Origin: Christensenella sp034926635
GTDB taxonomy: Bacteria > Bacillota > Clostridia > Christensenellales > Christensenellaceae
Direction of reading: 5' to 3'
Length of the DNA stretch: 64,000 nucleotides
Assembly: GCA_034926635.1 (NCBI GenBank)
Contig: JAYFQX010000008.1
Span: 47,318-111,317 of the forward strand
Under the pieces are notes generated by a model. It was not told the DNA's origin. It saw nothing but the letters and a program-made list of their open reading frames with translations, and searched no databases. Numbering within the stretch: the stretch's first letter is position 1; every line of letters starts with the position of its first letter. Shown here piece after piece: positions 60,878 to 64,000 of this stretch. The translations under genes and the position numbers were made by a program.

Positions 60878-60962
60878 GGAGAGATTCCCGAGTGGCTAAA
60901 GGGAGCAGACTGTAAATCTGCCGGCGACGCCTTCGATGGTTCGAATCCATCTCTCTCCACCA
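60878..60962 (+). tRNA. tRNA-Tyr (GTA)
   Basis: Class II tRNA of 85 nt with long variable arm. Acceptor GGAGAGA/TCTCTCC, anticodon stem GCAGA/TCTGC, loop CTGTAAA giving GTA, T-arm with TTCGAAT, CCA encoded. Confidence 0.95.
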
Positions 60963-60965
60963 AAT

Positions 60966-60988
60966 AAAAAGCGCACATGCGCTTTTTT
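60966..60988 (+). terminator. Terminator between tRNA-Tyr and tRNA-Leu
   Basis: AAAAAGCGC (60966-60974) pairs with GCGCTTTTT (60979-60987), loop ACAT, T-run. It splits the two tRNAs although no second promoter is visible. Confidence 0.78.
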
Positions 60989-60994
60989 ATAACC

Positions 60995-61081
60995 GCGGAT
61001 ATGGCGGAATTGGCAGACGCGCACGGTTCAGGTCCGTGTGAAGGCAACTTCATGCAGGTTCAACTCCTGTTATCCGCACCA
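60995..61081 (+). tRNA. tRNA-Leu (CAG)
   Basis: Class II tRNA of 87 nt. Acceptor GCGGATA/TATCCGC, anticodon stem CACGG/CCGTG with loop TTCAGGT giving CAG, long variable arm, T-arm with TTCAACT, CCA encoded. Confidence 0.94.
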
Positions 61082-61082
61082 G

Positions 61083-61115
61083 AAAGACAAAGGCAGCAGT
61101 GCTTTTGTCTTTTTT
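61083..61115 (+). terminator. Terminator after tRNA-Leu (CAG)
   Basis: AAAGACAAAGGCA (61083-61095) pairs with TGCTTTTGTCTTT (61100-61112) around GCAG, then T-run. Confidence 0.88.
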
Positions 61116-61167
61116 ATGTACATTCTATTTCATTTCGAAAACATTTTATAAAAACTACTCTAATATA

Positions 61168-61196
61168 TTGACATTTTTTTGTTTTTGGAATATCAT
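61168..61196 (+). promoter_or_regulatory. Promoter of the DeoR regulator
   Basis: TTGACA at 61168-61173 and TATCAT at 61191-61196, 17 bp spacer. Downstream, GAAAACAGACT (61210-61220) is followed by GAAACAAACAA (61221-61231), a direct repeat with 11 bp period that could be an operator. Confidence 0.65.
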
Positions 61197-61294
61197 GATA
61201 TAAACGGGCGAAAACAGACTGAAACAAACAAATTCGGACTTGGATGAGATAGCAACAGCATAATGACACAATAACCCGGTGCGGAGGCAAAGGA

Positions 61295-62077
61295 ATGCTT
61301 GCAGCAGAACGAAAAAGCAGAATCATAGACTTTCTGGAATCTAACGGAAAAGCGGAAGTGAATGAGCTGGCCGATATCCTTAGTGTGGTTCCGGAAACCA
61401 TCCGACGTGATCTGCGTGAGCTCGAATTGCAGGGGCTTTTGGTGCGTACGCACGGCGGCGCGGTCATGGGGGAGAAGAAAGAACTGGAATATCCGGTTTT
61501 TGTACGTGAAATGCAGAATTACACCACGAAGCTGGCGCTATGCAAAAAGGCGGCGCAATATGTGGAGGAAGACGATACGATCTACGTTGACAATAGCTCC
61601 ACGCTGATCAACATTATGCGCTATATCGATAAGGATATGAATGTGACGTTGCTTACAAATTCGATTGGGATATTGCAGTTGTCGTCTTCGATCGATAACA
61701 ATGTGACTGTTATTTGCAGCGGCGGAGCGTTTAATAAGAAAAATATGTCACTTTCGGGATCGCTGGCAAACCATATGTGTATGGAGTTTATCCCAGATAA
61801 GGCTTTTGTATCGTGCCACGGGCTTTCTGTGGAATATGGACTGACGGACGGCAGTATGAACGAGGCTGCCTTTAAACGGAACATGATGCGCGTTAGCCAG
61901 AGGACATATTGCGTGGTGGATCACTCTAAGTTTGAGAAGACCGGCCCTGTCAAGCTGGCAGGACTTGATACATGCGATGTACTGATTTGCGACCGTATCC
62001 CCGATCCGCACTACTTAGATCAGTTATGTGAGACAAATGCACATATGGACATAATTTGTTGCGATTATAAAAAATGA
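61295..62077 (+). CDS. DeoR/GlpR family sugar-phosphate-responsive regulator
   Basis: Transcription factor of 260 residues. N-terminal DeoR helix-turn-helix (EVNELADILSVVPETIRRDLRELE, split over residues 17-40) followed by GLLVRTHGGA, then the DeoRC domain that senses a phosphorylated sugar (DDTIYVDNSSTL near 90, CSGGAFNKKNMSLSG near 146, VVDHSKFEKTG near 204). GGAGG lies before ATG 61295. Downstream are a flavin oxidoreductase and, past a tRNA, a PfkB sugar kinase; regulators of this type often control fructose or tagatose genes next to such a kinase, so that is the likely target by inference. Confidence 0.9.
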   Translation: MLAAERKSRIIDFLESNGKAEVNELADILSVVPETIRRDLRELELQGLLVRTHGGAVMGEKKELEYPVFVREMQNYTTKLALCKKAAQYVEEDDTIYVDNSSTLINIMRYIDKDMNVTLLTNSIGILQLSSSIDNNVTVICSGGAFNKKNMSLSGSLANHMCMEFIPDKAFVSCHGLSVEYGLTDGSMNEAAFKRNMMRVSQRTYCVVDHSKFEKTGPVKLAGLDTCDVLICDRIPDPHYLDQLCETNAHMDIICCDYKK

Positions 62078-62154
62078 TTTATATATAATGTATTGATTTC
62101 ATTGGAGATCATAAAGCGAGCAGTTTGGACGATCAATTATGGGAGGAACAGAAA

Positions 62155-63396
62155 ATGAGTTACAAAGAGACGTTACTGGCACCAATCAAAATCGGCGAGA
62201 GAGAATGTAAGAACAGGTTTTTTGTACAGGCGATGGAATGTACAGACGCGGATGCGGACGGAAACCCAACAGACCTGACATATCAGAGGTATGAAAACCT
62301 GTATAAAGGCGACTGGGGGCTTATTGACTTAGAAGCGATCTCCGTGACGCAGGAAAGCCGTTCGCGTGCGAATCAGCTGATGATCATGGAAAAGAACGTT
62401 CCGGCGCTTACGAATTTTATGAAGAAGCTGAAAGAAGTCAACAAGGATACGTTGTGCGTTTTCCAGTTGACACATTCGGGCGAGCTTAGCAACCCGAATT
62501 TCTCCAGAAGGGTAACGGTATGCCCGTCTTATACGTACGGCGGCGACCTGCTCTCCGAAGATGAAGTAGAGAAGATCATGGACGGCTTTGTACTGGCTGC
62601 AAAAATTGCGCATGATGTAGGTGCGGACGGCATCGACATGAAGCTGTGCCACGGCTATCTGGGTTCGCAGATTTTGCGCCCGTTCAATACACGTAAATGG
62701 AAATACGGCGGAAGCTGGGAGAACAGAAGGCGTTTTGCATTCGATCTGTATGAAAGGATTGCAAAAGAAGTCAACGATAAGAACTTCCTGATTGGCTCCA
62801 AGGTATCTGCGTGGGAAGGATTCCCGGGCGGGTTCGGCACGGAAGGCCCTGATTCTCCAATCATGGACCTCACAGAGCCGCTTGACCTGATCAAGGGGCT
62901 TGAGGAACGCGGCGCGCAGTATATCGTACAGTCGGCGGGCAGCCCGTCTATCACAGTAACACTGACGCAGGCGGAAAAGAATTTCCCCTATATCGCGTAT
63001 CTGCATCCGTACTGGCAGAAGGAATTTAAAAAGGTGTTGAAGCCGGAAACGGTGCTCATTGGTTCGAACTATTCTGTATGGGGCAAAGGCAACAAAAACC
63101 TGCAGATGGTAGACCCGAAAGAAAACACGATGTTCAAGGCTGGCTCGAAATTTATCGAAGACGGTGTTGTAGATATGCTTGGGCTCGGCCGTCAGTCGTT
63201 TGCTGATCCGCTGTTGCCCAAAAAGCTGGAGCAGGGCAAAGAAGATGATATCCACTTCTGCACGCTGTGCGACAACTGTCTGGAATTGCTAATCAGACAG
63301 GAACGTATCGGCTGTTGCACATACAATAAATACTATACGGATGTGCTTGTTAATCTGCGCAAAGAAAAGGGCAGGTTGACACAGAACCACACCTGA
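62155..63396 (+). CDS. NADH:flavin oxidoreductase (old yellow enzyme-like) with Fe-S Cys motif
   Basis: FMN TIM-barrel enzyme of 413 residues resembling the N-terminal half of 2,4-dienoyl-CoA reductase/TMA-dehydrogenase proteins. Seen: LAPIKIGERECKNRFFVQAME, the QLTHSGELS motif near residue 104, DMKLCHGYLGSQILRPFN and YGGSWENRRRF near 162-190, and the cluster motif C-x2-C-x2-C-x12-C (CTLCDNC, then Cys in GCC) near 369-388. The usual C-terminal FAD/NAD domain (about 250 residues) is absent. ATG 62155 follows GGGAGG; the TTG at 62125 lies before it. The gene looks richer in GC and in AAG/CTG-type codons than its neighbours. Substrate unknown. Confidence 0.85.
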   Translation: MSYKETLLAPIKIGERECKNRFFVQAMECTDADADGNPTDLTYQRYENLYKGDWGLIDLEAISVTQESRSRANQLMIMEKNVPALTNFMKKLKEVNKDTLCVFQLTHSGELSNPNFSRRVTVCPSYTYGGDLLSEDEVEKIMDGFVLAAKIAHDVGADGIDMKLCHGYLGSQILRPFNTRKWKYGGSWENRRRFAFDLYERIAKEVNDKNFLIGSKVSAWEGFPGGFGTEGPDSPIMDLTEPLDLIKGLEERGAQYIVQSAGSPSITVTLTQAEKNFPYIAYLHPYWQKEFKKVLKPETVLIGSNYSVWGKGNKNLQMVDPKENTMFKAGSKFIEDGVVDMLGLGRQSFADPLLPKKLEQGKEDDIHFCTLCDNCLELLIRQERIGCCTYNKYYTDVLVNLRKEKGRLTQNHT

Positions 63397-63409
63397 TCGA
63401 GAAAAATGG

Positions 63410-63438
63410 AAAGCCCGGTGCAAATGTATCGGGCTTTT
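63410..63438 (+). terminator. Terminator after the flavin oxidoreductase gene
   Basis: AAAGCCCG (63410-63417) pairs with CGGGCTTT (63430-63437), 12 nt loop, short T-run. Lies 14 nt after the stop codon. Confidence 0.65.
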
Positions 63439-63463
63439 AGGGAGCAGCGACGGAGTATGCAAA

Positions 63464-63491
63464 AAGCCCTCGCAGCAATCAGCGAGGGCTT
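63464..63491 (-). terminator. Terminator of the minus-strand tRNA-Leu
   Basis: AAGCCCTCGC (63464-63473) and GCGAGGGCTT (63482-63491) form a perfect 10 bp stem. On the minus strand the stem is followed by a T-run (complement of the As at 63461-63465), so it ends tRNA-Leu transcription. Confidence 0.85.
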
Positions 63492-63516
63492 GAGCACAGC
63501 GTAGTCCGCTGCGACG

Positions 63517-63605
63517 TGGTGCCGAAGACCGGGATCGAACCGGTACGGGGTTTAACTCCCGCAGGATTTTAAGTCCTGTGCGTCTGCCAATTCCGCCACT
63601 TCGGC
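63517..63605 (-). tRNA. tRNA-Leu (TAA)
   Basis: Minus-strand class II tRNA of 89 nt. Read 5'-3': acceptor GCCGAAG/CTTCGGC, anticodon stem CAGGA/TCCTG with loop CTTAAAA giving TAA, long variable arm, T-arm CCGG TTCGATC CCGG, and ACCA encoded at 63520-63517. It is the only supported gene on the minus strand of the window and faces the flavin oxidoreductase gene. Confidence 0.95.
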
Positions 63606-63631
63606 GCAGCCTGATTAAAAACTGCTTTCAT

Positions 63632-63660
63632 ATTTTATCACATTGACAGACGCAATACAA
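63632..63660 (-). promoter_or_regulatory. Promoter of tRNA-Leu (TAA), minus strand
   Basis: On the minus strand TTGTAT (63660-63655) and TAAAAT (63637-63632) are 17 bp apart; start near 63625, about 20 nt before the tRNA. It overlaps the region where the divergent PfkB kinase gene would need its own promoter. Confidence 0.65.
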
Positions 63661-63699
63661 TATGCGAAACAAAAGTTTTGCAGGGAACTAGGAGCAAAT

Positions 63700-64000
63700 A
63701 TGATCAATACAGTGACACTGAATCCGGCAATGGATAAAATCATTTATCTGGATGCACTCAACATCGATTGCATGAACCGGATACAACAAACAGAAAAGTG
63801 CATGGGTGGGCAAGGGACGCATCTGGCGTACAACCTTTCATTGCTCGGAGTAGATAACCGCACGTTCGGCGTGGCGTTCGGCCTTACAGGAAAAGAGATC
63901 ATCGACATTCTGACAGAAGCGGGCGTGGAGACAAAGTATCTTTGGTATGAAACGCCGGAATCGCGCACAAACTATCTTGTCGTTGATAACGACAGAAACT
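63700..64000 (+). CDS. PfkB family sugar kinase, 1-phosphofructokinase-like (3' end outside window)
   Basis: First 100 residues of a ribokinase-fold hexose-phosphate kinase. INTVTLNPAMDKIIYLD matches the start of FruK/LacC-type 1-phosphofructokinases and tagatose-6-phosphate kinases, and MGGQGTHLAYNLSLLGV corresponds to the GGKGxN substrate motif, here changed to GGQGTH. TNYLVVDND near the end fits the same fold. ATG 63700 has CTAGGAGCAAAT upstream. The frame runs off the window. Together with the DeoR regulator it suggests a sugar-phosphate operon continuing to the right. Which sugar phosphate is used cannot be told. Confidence 0.85.
   Translation, partial: MINTVTLNPAMDKIIYLDALNIDCMNRIQQTEKCMGGQGTHLAYNLSLLGVDNRTFGVAFGLTGKEIIDILTEAGVETKYLWYETPESRTNYLVVDNDRN

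Noticed and set aside
60835..61053. Minus-strand open frame over tRNA-Tyr and tRNA-Leu
   Set aside because: Its sequence is the reverse translation of the two tRNAs.
62059..62089. Promoter for the flavin oxidoreductase gene (TTGCGA 62059, TATAAT 62084)
   Set aside because: The spacer is 19 bp and the -35 box poor; possible but not supportable.
63643..63671. Plus-strand promoter for the PfkB kinase using TTGACA at 63643
   Set aside because: The perfect -35 box has no -10 box at 16-18 bp; the position 17 bp downstream reads GAAACA.
1..64000. CRISPR array, insertion sequence, prophage, toxin-antitoxin or defence island
   Set aside because: No regularly spaced repeats, transposase, integrase, phage or defence-type genes were seen; the gene order is that of core Firmicutes clusters.

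Overview
The window is a 64 kb stretch of a Firmicutes chromosome, most likely a member of the Clostridia. The evidence is the gene content and the signals: a PolC-type replicase, HemZ, RNase J, a YlbF-family protein, an Asp23/AmaP/DUF2273 set, an IspH protein fused to ribosomal S1 domains, a T-box leader before hisS-aspS, many TTG starts behind GGAGG ribosome sites, and anaerobic ribonucleotide reductase NrdDG. Base composition looks mid-40s % GC by eye. A finer placement cannot be made from sequence alone.

Layout. 1-4111: the 3' part of polC. 4123-14222: a promoter, then secD-secF, a terminator, and recJ-apt-rel-dtd-MBL hydrolase-hemZ. 13919-22965: a consensus promoter and T-box, hisS-aspS-tcdA-RseC-like-smc-ftsY. 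23029-26979: a promoter with a palindromic start, then ylxM-ffh-rpsP-khpA-rimM-trmD, and rplS with its own promoter and terminator. 27114-47511: a very long co-directional run (rbgA, rnhB, yraN, a double glycosyltransferase, comM, dprA, topA, trmFO, hslV, hslU, RNase J, ylbF, mltG, a U32 tRNA hydroxylation protein, a TIM-barrel protein, an M24 peptidase, efp). 47592-56911: asp23, amaP, DUF2273, nusB, a Kae1-like protein, folD, xseAB, ispA, cmk, plsC, ispH-S1, ending in a strong terminator. 56971-57704: a six-tRNA cluster with its own promoter and terminator. 57861-60723: nrdD and nrdG behind a promoter carrying two NrdR-type boxes. 60813-61115: tRNA-Tyr and tRNA-Leu(CAG). 61168-64000: a more accessory end with a DeoR regulator, an Fe-S/flavin oxidoreductase, a minus-strand tRNA-Leu(TAA) and the start of a PfkB sugar kinase.

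How it fits together. Most genes serve translation (aminoacyl-tRNA synthetases, tRNA editing and modification, ribosome assembly, EF-P, S16, L19), protein export (SecDF, FtsY, Ffh, YlxM), chromosome maintenance (PolC, RecJ, SMC, TopA, DprA, XseAB) and envelope or isoprenoid supply (MltG, PlsC, IspA, IspH). Genes are packed with 1-20 bp overlaps, so large polycistronic units are likely. Every protein gene I could support lies on the plus strand; the only minus-strand gene is tRNA-Leu(TAA).

I found no CRISPR array, insertion sequence, prophage or obvious new multi-gene system. The points most worth a second look are regulatory: the hisS T-box with an ambiguous specifier, the palindrome at the start of the ylxM-ffh transcript, paired NrdR boxes before nrdD, and a possible DeoR operator. 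A few proteins have unusual architecture: IspH-S1, the two-headed GT-C glycosyltransferase, TopA with a Lys/Ala-rich N-terminal tail, the Kae1 paralog, and the single-domain Fe-S old-yellow-enzyme homolog.
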